Assembly (NCBI GenBank): GCA_020073305.1
Contig: JAIQFK010000033.1
Coordinates: 1 to 64,000 of the forward strand
Length of the DNA: 64,000 bases
Direction: 5' to 3'
Source of the DNA: Terriglobia bacterium
GTDB taxonomy: Bacteria; Acidobacteriota; Terriglobia; Bryobacterales; Bryobacteraceae
Shown here: positions 8,265 through 16,383 of the stretch, piece by piece
How the letters are laid out: every line of letters begins with the position of its first letter
Position numbering within the stretch: position 1 is the stretch's first letter
Made by a program: the position numbers and the translations under genes
Notes under the pieces: generated by a model
What the model saw: only the letters and a program-made list of their open reading frames with translations
Database searches by the model: none
Told to the model about the DNA's origin: nothing

Positions 8265-8834
8265 TCATTCGCGTTCACGGTACGTGCGTTCCGCATTCGC
8301 GGCCAACGCGTTTCGCCAGCCCATCCGCTCCCGCAACGACGTGATGTGGGCGACGTGGTGCCGGCCGTGCCAAGCATAGAGCGCCAGATTCTTTTCCAGG
8401 CTCACGACGCCCAATTCCGGATGCCGGAACTGTCGACGGAAGTCCGCGGGAGAAAGCGAGCCGAGCAGCAGGACCCATCGCTCATGCAGCGATTCGACGA
8501 GCGCCAGAGACGTCTCGATACGCCCCGTGCGAGAGTCGGCGAGCTCCGCCCAGCGGCCCTCATCGTATGGCTTGATGGTGGGTTCATCCTCGGTGAGCGC
8601 CAGCCGGAACCGGACGTAACTGTTGATGTGGCTGTCGGGAACGTGATGCACCACCTGGCGCACGGTCCAGCCGCCCGGACGGTAAGGCGTGTCGAGCTGC
8701 GGATCGGAAAGGCCGGCTACCGCGGCGCGCAGGTTCGCGGGAGTTTCCGCAATCATCTGAATGTAACGTGCGCGGTCTTCAGTTGAGACTTCGCGCGGAA
8801 ATTCGAAGCGTCCAATCGGATATTGAAGGTCCAC
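8265..8834 (-). CDS. DinB/YfiT-like putative metal-dependent hydrolase
   Basis: A 189-residue four-helix-bundle protein of the DinB/YfiT superfamily. The three metal-ligand His positions are visible: VRQVVHHVPDSHINSY in the second helix and YAWHGRHHVAHI in the last. Length and layout match Bacillus YfiT, a metal-binding protein whose reaction is not settled; related DinB-fold proteins act as thiol-dependent transferases, including bacillithiol S-transferases. A thiol-transferase role would fit the bacillithiol gene at 16.4 kb, but this is inference. The start is GTG at 8834, with weak ribosome-binding sequence. It is divergent from hemD. Confidence 0.85.
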   Translation of the reverse strand: MDLQYPIGRFEFPREVSTEDRARYIQMIAETPANLRAAVAGLSDPQLDTPYRPGGWTVRQVVHHVPDSHINSYVRFRLALTEDEPTIKPYDEGRWAELADSRTGRIETSLALVESLHERWVLLLGSLSPADFRRQFRHPELGVVSLEKNLALYAWHGRHHVAHITSLRERMGWRNALAANAERTYRERE

Positions 8835-8879
8835 CTCATCATGTTCTCATTGTTCGCTCGAAATACCGGCGGGGCTCGA

Positions 8880-8885
8880 TATAAT
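8880..8885 (+). promoter_or_regulatory. Consensus -10 box close to the hemD start
   Basis: TATAAT is followed by only 11 bases before the ATG at 8897. A start site 6-8 bases downstream would leave a leader of about 5 bases, and no Shine-Dalgarno sequence is present. No good -35 hexamer is seen at the usual spacing. Confidence 0.4.
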
Positions 8886-8896
8886 CTAACCGTTAC

Positions 8897-9715
8897 ATGT
8901 CCTTTGCCGGGCTCAAGGTCATTTCGTTCGAAAGCCGCCGCGCCGCTGAAATCGCGCAGCTCATCCGCAAACAACAGGGCGAGCCGATCGTAGCCCCTTC
9001 CATGCGCGAGGCGCCCATCGAGCGTAATGAGGAAGCCTTCCGTTTTGCCGAACGGTTATTTGCCGGCGAGTTCGACATGATGATCCTGCTCACGGGTGTG
9101 GGCACGCGCATCCTCAATCAAGCACTGGCGACGCGATACCCTCCCGACCGCTTTGCGGAAGCCCTGCGGCGGATGGCCGTGGTGGCTCGCGGCTCAAAGC
9201 CTGCCGCGGTGCTGCGCGAAATGAACGTGCCCGTAACCGTCATGGTTCCGGAGCCCAACACGTGGCGCGAAGTCCTGGCCTCTACCGAAAGCCGGCCGGA
9301 GCGCCGGATCGCCGTGCAGGAATACGGCAGGCCGAGCATGGAGCTGCTCAACGGCTTGCGAGCGCGCGGCGCAGAGGTCATGGCCGTCGGTGTGTACCAG
9401 TGGGAGTTACCCGAAGACACCGGACCGCTGCGTGAAGCCGCGGAGCGCATTGCCGCCGAAGAGGTGGATGTGGCGCTGTTCACCACCTCCGTACAGATCG
9501 ATCATCTCTTGCGCGTGGCCGCCGAGAAGGGCTTGGAGGACTACGTCCGCACGGCATTTTCAAAAATGCTGGTTGCCTCGGTGGGGCCGGCCACAACCGA
9601 AGCGCTCGAGGAAAACGGCATTCATCCCGATTTCGAGCCCAGCCATCCCAAGATGGGGTTCCTGGTGCAGGAGACCGCAGAACGCGCCGAAGCTCTGCTA
9701 AAGGCCAAGCGATGA
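8897..9715 (+). CDS. hemD: Uroporphyrinogen-III synthase
   Basis: A 272-residue HemD-family protein, which cyclises hydroxymethylbilane with inversion of ring D to form uroporphyrinogen III, the precursor of haem, sirohaem and cobalamin. The N-terminus KVISFESRRAAEIAQLIRKQQGEPIVAPSM, the first-domain motif ILLTGVGTRIL and the second-domain motifs QEYGRPSMELLNGLRARG and VALFTTSVQIDHLLRVA fit the two-lobed family. The late segment VASVGPATTEALEENGIHPDFEPSHPKMGFLV is characteristic. The usual length is about 250-270 residues. No other haem gene lies nearby; the ATP synthase genes follow 7 bases later on the same strand, so they may share a transcript. Confidence 0.9.
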   Translation: MSFAGLKVISFESRRAAEIAQLIRKQQGEPIVAPSMREAPIERNEEAFRFAERLFAGEFDMMILLTGVGTRILNQALATRYPPDRFAEALRRMAVVARGSKPAAVLREMNVPVTVMVPEPNTWREVLASTESRPERRIAVQEYGRPSMELLNGLRARGAEVMAVGVYQWELPEDTGPLREAAERIAAEEVDVALFTTSVQIDHLLRVAAEKGLEDYVRTAFSKMLVASVGPATTEALEENGIHPDFEPSHPKMGFLVQETAERAEALLKAKR

Positions 9716-9722
9716 CCAGGCC

Positions 9723-9938
9723 GTGAAAAAACCTTTCATGGTGACGGTGGGCGAGTACAGCTCGCTGGCTTTTCTGTTACCCGCCTCAACCTTCGTCGGG
9801 TACGCCATGGGATATCTGCTCGACAAAGCGTTCGGCACGCATTTCCTCTATCTGGTTTTTCTGCTTCTGGGCATCGCGGGCGGTTTTGTGGAATTGATCC
9901 GGCGGCTCATGCGAGATACAGGCGACGATGGATCCTGA
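9723..9938 (+). CDS. atpZ: AtpZ/AtpI-family F0F1-ATPase accessory protein
   Basis: A 71-residue protein with two membrane segments (SSLAFLLPASTFVGYAMGYLLDKAFG and FLYLVFLLLGIAGGFVELIRRLMRD). The pair with the short GYLLDK loop is typical of AtpZ, a small subunit found at the start of ATP synthase operons and linked to Mg/Ca transport or c-ring assembly. The start is GTG at 9723. The coding end overlaps the next gene by 11 bases, which suggests translational coupling to AtpI. Confidence 0.85.
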   Translation: MKKPFMVTVGEYSSLAFLLPASTFVGYAMGYLLDKAFGTHFLYLVFLLLGIAGGFVELIRRLMRDTGDDGS

Positions 9939-10317
9939 GTCGTTGTTCTACGGACGCGCGCTCGCCCGCATTCAATTCCTCATGGTGTTTTTGAGCGGCG
10001 CGGGTGTAATTGCAGCAGCCGTCCGCGGCGGCTGGCGATGGGCAGCAGGATTCCTGTTGGGCGCCGGCGCATCCTGCCTCAATTTTCACTGGTTGAAACG
10101 AATGGCGAACGCGCTAGGCGCAGCCGCAACGGGCAGGCCTCCGAGCACGCGAGTCGGAGTAATCTTCGGCCTTCGGTATCTACTGCTGGGGATGGGTGCG
10201 TATGCTATATTGAATTTCTCTGCGCTCTCTTTGCCGGCTGCTTTTGCCGGCCTGTTTGTGCCTGTGGCCGCTGTCATCCTGGAGATCCTGTACGAATTAG
10301 TGTATGCCGGAACATGA
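9928..10317 (+). CDS. atpI: ATP synthase protein I
   Basis: A 129-residue protein with four predicted membrane segments (FLMVFLSGAGVIAAAV, WAAGFLLGAGASCLNF, YLLLGMGAYAILNFSAL, FAGLFVPVAAVILEILYELV). The arrangement and the place directly before subunit a match AtpI, which helps build the c-ring. It starts inside atpZ and ends inside atpB (14-base overlap), so AtpZ, AtpI and subunit a are translationally coupled. Confidence 0.82.
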   Translation: MDPESLFYGRALARIQFLMVFLSGAGVIAAAVRGGWRWAAGFLLGAGASCLNFHWLKRMANALGAAATGRPPSTRVGVIFGLRYLLLGMGAYAILNFSALSLPAAFAGLFVPVAAVILEILYELVYAGT

Positions 10318-11044
10318 GCTTTGGCTGACCAAACTGTTCAACAATTACCTCGCCGGGCTGGGCGATTGGTTGTTGTCCCTGTTTCGTGTCCATGCGGAAA
10401 ACCCCGCGCGGCCGTGGACAAACTTCATCGTGATGCAAATTCTAGTGGCGGCAATCATCCTTGTACTGTTCGCTTTCTTGCGGCCGCGCCTCTCGATGGA
10501 CCGTCCCGGAAAATTGCAGCACGTTTTCGAAGTGATCTATACGTTCCTGCGCGGCGAGGCCAACGACAACATCGGTCATGAAGGCCCGCGCTTCCTTCCC
10601 TTCCTCGGAACACTTTTCATTTTTATCCTGTTCTCGAACTTGATCGGTATCATTCCGGGCTTCGAATCGCCCACCATGAACCCATCGGTGCCCGCCGGAT
10701 GCGCGGTGCTGGTTTTTGTCTACTACAACTTCATGGGCTTCAAGCAGCAGGGCCTGTTCAAGTACATGAAACACTTTGCGGGCCCCATGCCGTTACTCGC
10801 TCCGCTGATGATCCCCATCGAGCTGATCAGCCACATGGCCCGGCCGCTGTCGCTGACCATCCGTCTTTTCGCCAACATGCTGGCCGGCGAAAAAGTAACG
10901 GTTGTTTTTCTCGGACTCACTTATCTGGTGGCGCCCGCTGTTTTCATGGGGCTGCACGTTTTTGTTTCATTCCTGCAAGCTTATATTTTCGTGCTGCTGG
11001 CGATGATGTATTTGTCGGAGACCGTGCCGCACGAACAACATTAA
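10304..11044 (+). CDS. atpB: ATP synthase F0 subunit a
   Basis: A 246-residue proton/sodium channel subunit of F0. The hallmark helix LSLTIRLFANMLAGEKVTVVF contains the essential Arg, and other conserved parts are present (FIFILFSNLIGIIPGFESPTMNP, HVFVSFLQAYIFVLLAMMYL). Length is normal for bacterial subunit a. It is coupled to atpI by overlap. The next gene, subunit c, is 97 bases further on. Confidence 0.95.
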   Translation: MPEHELWLTKLFNNYLAGLGDWLLSLFRVHAENPARPWTNFIVMQILVAAIILVLFAFLRPRLSMDRPGKLQHVFEVIYTFLRGEANDNIGHEGPRFLPFLGTLFIFILFSNLIGIIPGFESPTMNPSVPAGCAVLVFVYYNFMGFKQQGLFKYMKHFAGPMPLLAPLMIPIELISHMARPLSLTIRLFANMLAGEKVTVVFLGLTYLVAPAVFMGLHVFVSFLQAYIFVLLAMMYLSETVPHEQH

Positions 11045-11141
11045 TTCCTGGCTTAATGCGGCTTCCAGTGTGAGACCGGCTGCACGAGGATGACGGGAAC
11101 CACCTCCTGGAAGCGAATCTTAGAAAAGGAGTAGCATCCAC

Positions 11142-11444
11142 ATGAACGTCAAGCTGTTTTTGATTCTCCTGGCGCTGTTTGTCTTCGCCAGCCCGATCTT
11201 CGCGCAAGATGCCGCCAAGGAAAGCCACTTGCAGTGGGTGGCCATCACCTCTGGTTTCTCCATGGCGATTGCTTCCGCGGGCTGCGGTCTCGCGCAAGCC
11301 AAAGCCACCGCTGCCGCCGCCGAAGGCATGGGACGCAATCCCGGCGCTGCCGCTGCCATCCGGTTTGCGCTGCTGCTGGGACTGGTTCTGATCGAATCAC
11401 TGGCGCTTTACACGCTGGTCATTATTTTCGCCAAGGTAACTTAA
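11142..11444 (+). CDS. atpE: ATP synthase F0 subunit c with N-terminal signal-like extension
   Basis: A 100-residue c subunit forming the rotor ring. Residues 1-22 look like a cleavable signal peptide (LFLILLALFVFASPIFAQ), absent from most c subunits. The mature part has two helices with the polar loop GMGRNP (R65 in the loop) and the ion-binding Glu at E85. Q52, E85, S86 and Y90 match positions used by sodium-binding c-rings, while the position equivalent to Thr67 of the Ilyobacter ring is L87, so ion choice is uncertain. AAAAGGAG precedes the ATG. It is the last ATP synthase gene here and is followed by a hairpin; subunits b, delta, alpha, gamma, beta and epsilon are absent from the window. 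Confidence 0.93.
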   Translation: MNVKLFLILLALFVFASPIFAQDAAKESHLQWVAITSGFSMAIASAGCGLAQAKATAAAAEGMGRNPGAAAAIRFALLLGLVLIESLALYTLVIIFAKVT

Positions 11445-11456
11445 CCGCATCGATTT

Positions 11457-11478
11457 TCGGGCGGGAAAGCCCGCCCGA
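11457..11478 (+). terminator. Strong hairpin after atpE
   Basis: TCGGGCGGG at 11457-11465 pairs perfectly with CCCGCCCGA at 11470-11478 around AAAG. There is no T-run after it, so it may be a processing or protective stem rather than a classic terminator. It closes the ATP synthase cluster. Confidence 0.6.
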
Positions 11479-11765
11479 TCACACCCCGTACAGATTTCTA
11501 TTTGCCGCAGCTATCCCCACTTGGCCTTCACCAGGGCGGCCTTCCGGTTTCGTTTCGTTATAAATAGGGTCGCATCGACGCAGGTAAGTCCCTGAGCGAA
11601 AATATGGAGAAACCCGACCGCCTGACTTCCCGAGAAAAACAGGTTGCAACTCCCATTTTCCTACCGCCCCTATCGGCTGATTCCGACTTTAGTACCGTAC
11701 CTAACCTGGGCGAGAATGCTTGACCATCCCGGCAAAAGTCAATTAGATTACTAGAGGCATCATTG
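11479..11765. other. Gap with no gene between atpE hairpin and PilZ gene
   Basis: I see no supported coding region. The sequence becomes more AT-rich toward the PilZ gene. TTGACC (11720-11725) and TAGATT (11744-11749) are 18 bases apart and resemble a promoter, but the start site would fall on the ribosome site, so I do not call it. No cyclic di-GMP riboswitch signature was recognised although the next gene is PilZ. Confidence 0.5.
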
Positions 11766-12083
11766 GTGGAACAGCGTAGATCTACTAGATTCGAATTGCA
11801 TCTTCCGCTTCGCGTCATGCGGACCGGCGTCGGGTACCTTTCCCACGACGCCCAGACTCGCAATATCAGTTCCCGCGGCGTTCTCTTCTCTTCGGAGGCG
11901 GACGTTCCGATCGGCGGGTCCATCGAGTACGTGGTTACGCTCTCGGACCTGCAGGGAATGCAGGTGGACCTTCGCTGCTTCGGCAAGGTGGTCCGCCTGG
12001 AGAGGCCTGCCCTTCAACACGCCCCTGAATACCTCGTCGCCGCCACGCTCGATCGCTATGAATTCGTGCGGCGCGAAGCTTAG
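11766..12083 (+). CDS. PilZ domain protein, probable cyclic di-GMP receptor
   Basis: A 105-residue stand-alone PilZ domain. The cyclic di-GMP motifs are both present: RRSTR near the N-terminus (RxxxR) and RNISSRGVLF (N-x-S-x-x-G) about 25-30 residues later. The remainder has the usual beta-barrel pattern (GGSIEYVVTLSDL, VDLRCFGKVVRLE). GTG at 11766 is preferred because AGAGG lies 9 bases before it; a TTG at 11763 is the alternative. Partners are not evident. A second PilZ protein occurs at 41.1 kb near the Tad pilus genes. Confidence 0.85.
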   Translation: MEQRRSTRFELHLPLRVMRTGVGYLSHDAQTRNISSRGVLFSSEADVPIGGSIEYVVTLSDLQGMQVDLRCFGKVVRLERPALQHAPEYLVAATLDRYEFVRREA

Positions 12084-12143
12084 TTTTTCGCCTCTTGTTC
12101 TCCTCGAGATTTTCGTGTACGCTTGGCAAAGAAAAGGCGAAGC

Positions 12144-14495
12144 ATGCTCGAGATCGCGAGGACCAAGGAAGCCAGCCTAACTGCGGTAGTCCAGGAATTG
12201 GAGCGCCTCACCGGCCAGCCGGATTCGCCCGTGCGGGCTATCCGGCGCCAGCCCGCGACCGAGGGGACGTATTGCGAGATCCCCGCCGGCGTCGAGCTGA
12301 GGCTGCGGGAGGCGCTCCAGCGGCGAGCCATCGAGAGGCTCTACACCCACCAGGCCGAGGCGTTCGAGCTGGTTGCGTCGGGTAAAAACACGGTCATCGT
12401 GACCCCGACTGCCAGCGGCAAGACGCTGTGCTACAACCTTCCAGTACTAAGCCTCCTACTGCGCGAGCCGGAGGCCCGGGCGATTTATCTGTTTCCCACC
12501 AAGGCGCTGGCAGAGGATCAACTCCACGGGTTTCAGGCGCTGTCAGACGAACTCGGCGGGGACATCCGGGCTTTCACCTACGACGGTGACACACCGCAAG
12601 ACGCGCGGAAAGCCATCCGAAACCGCGCCAATTTGGTGTTCACCAATCCCGATATGCTGCATAGCGGGATCCTGCCGCACCACACCCGATGGGCCAAACT
12701 CTTCGAGAATTTGCGTTACATCATCATCGATGAATTGCATTATTACCGTGGAGTTTACGGCAGCCATCTGGCGAATATTCTGCGGCGATTAAAACGGATT
12801 TGCTCGTTTTATGGCGCGACGCCGCAGTTCATCTGCTCGTCGGCCACCATTGCGAACCCTCGCGAGCTGGCCGAAGCGCTGGCCGAGGCGCCCTTTGCCC
12901 TTGTCGACCGGAACGGCGCGCCCACGGGAGAGAAATACTTCGTCTTCTACAATCCGCCGGTGGTGAACCGGCATCTGGGCATTCGAAGAAGCTACATCAA
13001 CGAGACACGGCGGCTGGCGGTGGAGCTGATCGGGCGCGGCCAGCAGACGCTGGTATTCGCCAACAACCGCCTGGCGACTGAAATTCTGATCACGTACCTG
13101 AAAGATGCGTGCACGCGCGGCCCGCTGCCGGATGGCAGCATTCGCGGATATCGCGCCGGCTATTTACCGCGGGAGCGGCGCGACATCGAGCGCCGGCTGC
13201 GCGAAGGCGAGATCCGTGGCGTGGTGGCGACGAATGCTCTGGAGCTGGGGATCGACATCGGCTCGCTGGATGCCGTGGTGATGGCCGGATATCCGGGCAC
13301 GATCGCCTCCACCTGGCAGCGCGCCGGGCGTTCCGGACGGCGGCAGAGCGCTTCGGCGGCGGTACTGGTGGCATCGAGCGCGCCGCTCGATCAGTTCATC
13401 ATCGAGCACCCGGAGTATTTTTTCGGCCAGTCGCCGGAACACGCCTGCATCAACGCGGATAATCTCGAGATCCTGCTGGCCCACATGAAATGCGCGGCGT
13501 TCGAGCTGCCGCTGGCGGACGCCGAGAGATTCGGCCCGCACGAGACCGCCGACCTCTGCCGTTTTCTGGAGGAGGCCGGTTTCCTGCACCATGCGGGAGG
13601 AGCGTGGCATTGGACCTCCGAGAGCTATCCGGCGGACGCCGTCAGCCTGCGCGCGGTGACCAGCGACAACTTTGTGGTGGTCGATGTCACGGGCGAGCCG
13701 AAAGTGATTGCCGAGGTTGCTTTTTCGGCGGCCCTCACTTCTCTCTACGACAAAGCCATTTATCTGCACGAAGCGCGCCAGTATCACGTGGACCGCTTCG
13801 ACTACGAGGAACGCAAGGCGTACGTGCACCACGTGGAGTGCGATTACTTCACCGACGCCATCGATTACACACAAGTGAAGGTGCTGCGGCAATTCGAATC
13901 AGCAGAATTTGCCCGCGCGCAGCGGGCGTACGGCGACGTGCGCGTTAACCGCCAGATCGTGGGGTTCAAGAAGATCAAGTTCTATACGCTCGAAAACGTG
14001 GGAGCGGGAAAACTGTCGATGCCCGAACAGGAGATGCACACCACGGCCTTCTGGCTGCACTTCCCCGCCCCTTTTCTGGAGAGCCTGGATGACCTCTCGA
14101 CCACGGAAAAGCAGAACGGGCTGACCGGCCTCGGCAACGCGCTGCGCAGCGTGGCCGCGCTGCGGTTGATGTGCGATCCGCGCGACTTGGGCGTTGCGCT
14201 CGGGAACGTGGAACCGGCGGCAGCATTCGAGCCGAATCTTTATCTCTACGACAACTACCCAGGAGGAATCGGGCAGAGCGCGCCACTTTATGAGATGACG
14301 GACGCGCTGCTGCGCGATACGGCGGAGCTTCTGGCGCGATGTCGGTGCGGCGATGGGTGTCCGTCGTGCGTCGGGCCGGTGGGCGAAGTGGGAGAGCGCG
14401 GCAAACACGCGGCCATGAGAATCCTGGAAGCTCTGGGCCATGGACAGGCGGGAACGCCGGTCCTCCCTTTACAATCAAGTGATGCCTCCGTTTGA
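12144..14495 (+). CDS. DEAD/DEAH-box helicase with DUF1998 Cys module (MrfA/Hrq1-like)
   Basis: A 783-residue superfamily 2 helicase. Motif I is TPTASGKT (about 87-94), motif II IDELH (195-199), motif III SSATI, and the second RecA domain has ATNALELGIDIGSLD and QRAGRSGRR. The last 60 residues hold RCRCGDGCPSCVGPVGE, the four-Cys metal-binding end of the DUF1998 module. This order matches Bacillus MrfA (YprA), a 3'-5' DNA helicase for mitomycin-type damage, and fungal Hrq1. The MrfB nuclease partner is not adjacent. ATG at 12144 is chosen because AAAAGG lies just before it; a TTG at 12123 has no such site. The stop overlaps the next gene by 14 bases. Confidence 0.9.
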   Translation: MLEIARTKEASLTAVVQELERLTGQPDSPVRAIRRQPATEGTYCEIPAGVELRLREALQRRAIERLYTHQAEAFELVASGKNTVIVTPTASGKTLCYNLPVLSLLLREPEARAIYLFPTKALAEDQLHGFQALSDELGGDIRAFTYDGDTPQDARKAIRNRANLVFTNPDMLHSGILPHHTRWAKLFENLRYIIIDELHYYRGVYGSHLANILRRLKRICSFYGATPQFICSSATIANPRELAEALAEAPFALVDRNGAPTGEKYFVFYNPPVVNRHLGIRRSYINETRRLAVELIGRGQQTLVFANNRLATEILITYLKDACTRGPLPDGSIRGYRAGYLPRERRDIERRLREGEIRGVVATNALELGIDIGSLDAVVMAGYPGTIASTWQRAGRSGRRQSASAAVLVASSAPLDQFIIEHPEYFFGQSPEHACINADNLEILLAHMKCAAFELPLADAERFGPHETADLCRFLEEAGFLHHAGGAWHWTSESYPADAVSLRAVTSDNFVVVDVTGEPKVIAEVAFSAALTSLYDKAIYLHEARQYHVDRFDYEERKAYVHHVECDYFTDAIDYTQVKVLRQFESAEFARAQRAYGDVRVNRQIVGFKKIKFYTLENVGAGKLSMPEQEMHTTAFWLHFPAPFLESLDDLSTTEKQNGLTGLGNALRSVAALRLMCDPRDLGVALGNVEPAAAFEPNLYLYDNYPGGIGQSAPLYEMTDALLRDTAELLARCRCGDGCPSCVGPVGEVGERGKHAAMRILEALGHGQAGTPVLPLQSSDASV

Positions 14496-15447
14496 TGTGG
14501 TCGGCGTTGGGCTCAATGCCACCGACACTTTGCTTGTGGTGCCGCACTTCCCGGCCTATGCAGGGAAGGTTCCGTTTCAGGACGAGATGCTGAGCCCGGG
14601 AGGACAAGTCGCCAGCGCCATGGTGACATGCTCCAAACTGGGGTTACGGGCGAAGTACATCGGCACGCTGGGAGACGATGAGCGGGGGCGGATCCAGATG
14701 GAGAGCCTGCGCGCATCGAATATTAATCTCGACCACGTGCAACAGCGGCATGGCTGCGCCAACCAGTCGGCGTATATCATCATCGACCGCACCACGGGCG
14801 AGCGCACGGTGCTTTGGCGGCGGCCGGAGTGCCTGCGCATTTCGCCCGAGGAAATCACGCCCGAGCAGATCACCTGCGCGCGCCTGCTGCATATTGATGG
14901 CCATGACACCGCCGCCGTGGAGCATGCCGCGCGAATCGCAAAACAGGCGGGTATGCCGGTTACGGTGGATGTCGACACGATCTATCACGGCTTCGATCGC
15001 GTGCTGCCCTACGTGGATTACCTGGTGGCCAGTTCCGAGTTTCCCGTGCAGTGGACCAACGAGAGCGATCCGTTCAAAGCGCTCGAAATGATTCAGAAGG
15101 AATATAAGATGCGGGTGGCCGCCATGACGCTGGGGGCGCACGGCGCGCTGGCGCTGGCCGACGGCCAGTTTATTTACTCGCCGGCTTTTGTGGTCAACTG
15201 TGCGGATACCACCGGCGCGGGTGACGTGTTCCACGGCGCCTTCTGTTATGCTGTGTTGCAAGAAATGCCAATGCGCAACGCTCTGGATTTCTCCAACGCC
15301 ATGGCCGCTCTGAACTGCATGGCGCTAGGCGCGCGTGGCGGCATTCGCAGCAAGGAAGAAGCGCGAGCGTTGATGGCCCGGGCGGAACGGCGGTCTCATC
15401 CCGAATTTGCAAGCCGGGCTTCCTCCAGCGCCCTCCGAGCCACGTAG
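14482..15447 (+). CDS. PfkB-family sugar or nucleoside kinase
   Basis: A 321-residue ribokinase-type protein. The N-terminal VVGVGLNATDTLLVVPHFP, the Gly-rich SPGGQVASAMVTCSKLGLRAKYIGTLGDD and the C-terminal anion-hole/catalytic motif DTTGAGDVFHGAFCYAV are intact. Substrate cannot be read from the sequence; sugars, sugar phosphates or nucleosides are possible. ATG at 14482 fits the family start better than the upstream in-frame codon at 14440, and it overlaps the helicase end by 14 bases, suggesting coupling. The rhomboid gene begins on the next base after the stop. Confidence 0.88.
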   Translation: MPPFDVVGVGLNATDTLLVVPHFPAYAGKVPFQDEMLSPGGQVASAMVTCSKLGLRAKYIGTLGDDERGRIQMESLRASNINLDHVQQRHGCANQSAYIIIDRTTGERTVLWRRPECLRISPEEITPEQITCARLLHIDGHDTAAVEHAARIAKQAGMPVTVDVDTIYHGFDRVLPYVDYLVASSEFPVQWTNESDPFKALEMIQKEYKMRVAAMTLGAHGALALADGQFIYSPAFVVNCADTTGAGDVFHGAFCYAVLQEMPMRNALDFSNAMAALNCMALGARGGIRSKEEARALMARAERRSHPEFASRASSSALRAT

Positions 15448-16116
15448 ATGTTTCCACTCCGGGACACGCAGCCCAGTTACTCGCGTCCGTTGATCACGGT
15501 TTTGATCATTATCCTGAACGCCGTGGTGTTTCTTCACGAGATTTCACTGGATGATTACTCGCGGAACTATTTCATCATGCATTACGGGCTGGTTCCCGCG
15601 CGCTTCCATTTTTCGGCGATTCTGACCTCGATGTTTCTCCACGGCGGCTGGATGCATGTCATCGGCAATATGTGGTTTCTGTGGATTTTCGGAGACAACG
15701 TGGAAGACGCGTTCGGGCACGTCAAGTATCTGGCGTTTTACCTTCTTTGCGGGATCGCGGCGGCGATGACGCAGGTGGCTTTCAGCGCGGGATCGCGGCT
15801 GCCGATGGTCGGGGCCAGCGGCGCGATCGCCGGCGTAATGGGAGCTTATCTCATCAAGTACCCAAAGGCCCGCATCGTCACTCTGGTATTCATCTTCATC
15901 TTCATTACGACGATTGAAGTGCCGGCGAGCCTGATGCTGCTCTACTGGTTCTTCATCCAGTTCTTCACCGGTGTCGGCACCATCGGCTACTCGCACGTCT
16001 CCCAGGGCGGCACGGCTTTTTTTGCCCACATCGGCGGCTTCATCGCCGGAATGATCCTGGTGAAGGTGCTGGGAACACGGCAGACGTTCGTGCGGCGCCG
16101 CGATGTCAACTGGTAA
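15448..16116 (+). CDS. Rhomboid-family intramembrane serine protease
   Basis: A 222-residue, six-helix rhomboid. The L1/TM2 signature HGGWMHVIGNMWFLWIFG carries the conserved His and Asn (H65, H70, N74). The nucleophile is S124 in GASGAIAGVMGAY and the general base H194 in AHIGGFIAGM, so the catalytic dyad is intact. It would cleave single-pass membrane proteins within the bilayer; its substrate is unknown. The gene abuts the kinase before it and the glutaredoxin-like gene after it without spacer. Confidence 0.93.
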   Translation: MFPLRDTQPSYSRPLITVLIIILNAVVFLHEISLDDYSRNYFIMHYGLVPARFHFSAILTSMFLHGGWMHVIGNMWFLWIFGDNVEDAFGHVKYLAFYLLCGIAAAMTQVAFSAGSRLPMVGASGAIAGVMGAYLIKYPKARIVTLVFIFIFITTIEVPASLMLLYWFFIQFFTGVGTIGYSHVSQGGTAFFAHIGGFIAGMILVKVLGTRQTFVRRRDVNW

Positions 16117-16383
16117 ATGTCGGGGATTCCCATGGTCGGAATTCCCAAAGTCACTCTTTACACGCGCAAAGGCTGCTGCCTTTGCGAGGATGCCAAGCGT
16201 GTGCTGGAATCGGCCCGCAAACGCGCGCGCTTCGATCTGGACGAAGTGGACATTGACGGCGACGCCGGCCTGGCGCGTCTGTATAACGATGAGGTTCCCG
16301 TGATCGCCATCAACGGCAGCAAAGCGTTCAAGTACCGCGTGACCGAGCAGGAACTTCTGAAGAAGCTGGCGGCGCGCGGATGA
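16117..16383 (+). CDS. Glutaredoxin-like thiol protein, candidate bacilliredoxin
   Basis: An 88-residue thioredoxin-fold protein with the redox motif GCCLC, the cis-Pro loop EVPVIAING and the family's alpha/beta layout (VTLYTRKGCCLCEDAKRVLE). It belongs with the short DUF836/glutaredoxin-like group. It starts on the base after the rhomboid stop and its end overlaps bshB1 by 4 bases (ATGA). Because the coupled gene makes a bacillithiol enzyme, a role in reducing bacillithiol-protein mixed disulfides is plausible, but this is inferred from position alone. The motif differs from the CGC-type motif of known bacilliredoxins. Confidence 0.85.
   Translation: MSGIPMVGIPKVTLYTRKGCCLCEDAKRVLESARKRARFDLDEVDIDGDAGLARLYNDEVPVIAINGSKAFKYRVTEQELLKKLAARG

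Noticed and set aside
11720-11749. TTGACC-18-TAGATT promoter for the PilZ gene
   Set aside because: The resulting transcription start would fall on the ribosome-binding site.
11479-11765. Cyclic di-GMP riboswitch upstream of the PilZ gene
   Set aside because: I looked for the GEMM core sequence and pairing and did not find them.
13164-13892. Long open frame on the minus strand opposite the helicase
   Set aside because: It is antisense to a well-supported helicase, has no domain and no ribosome site. High GC makes such frames common.
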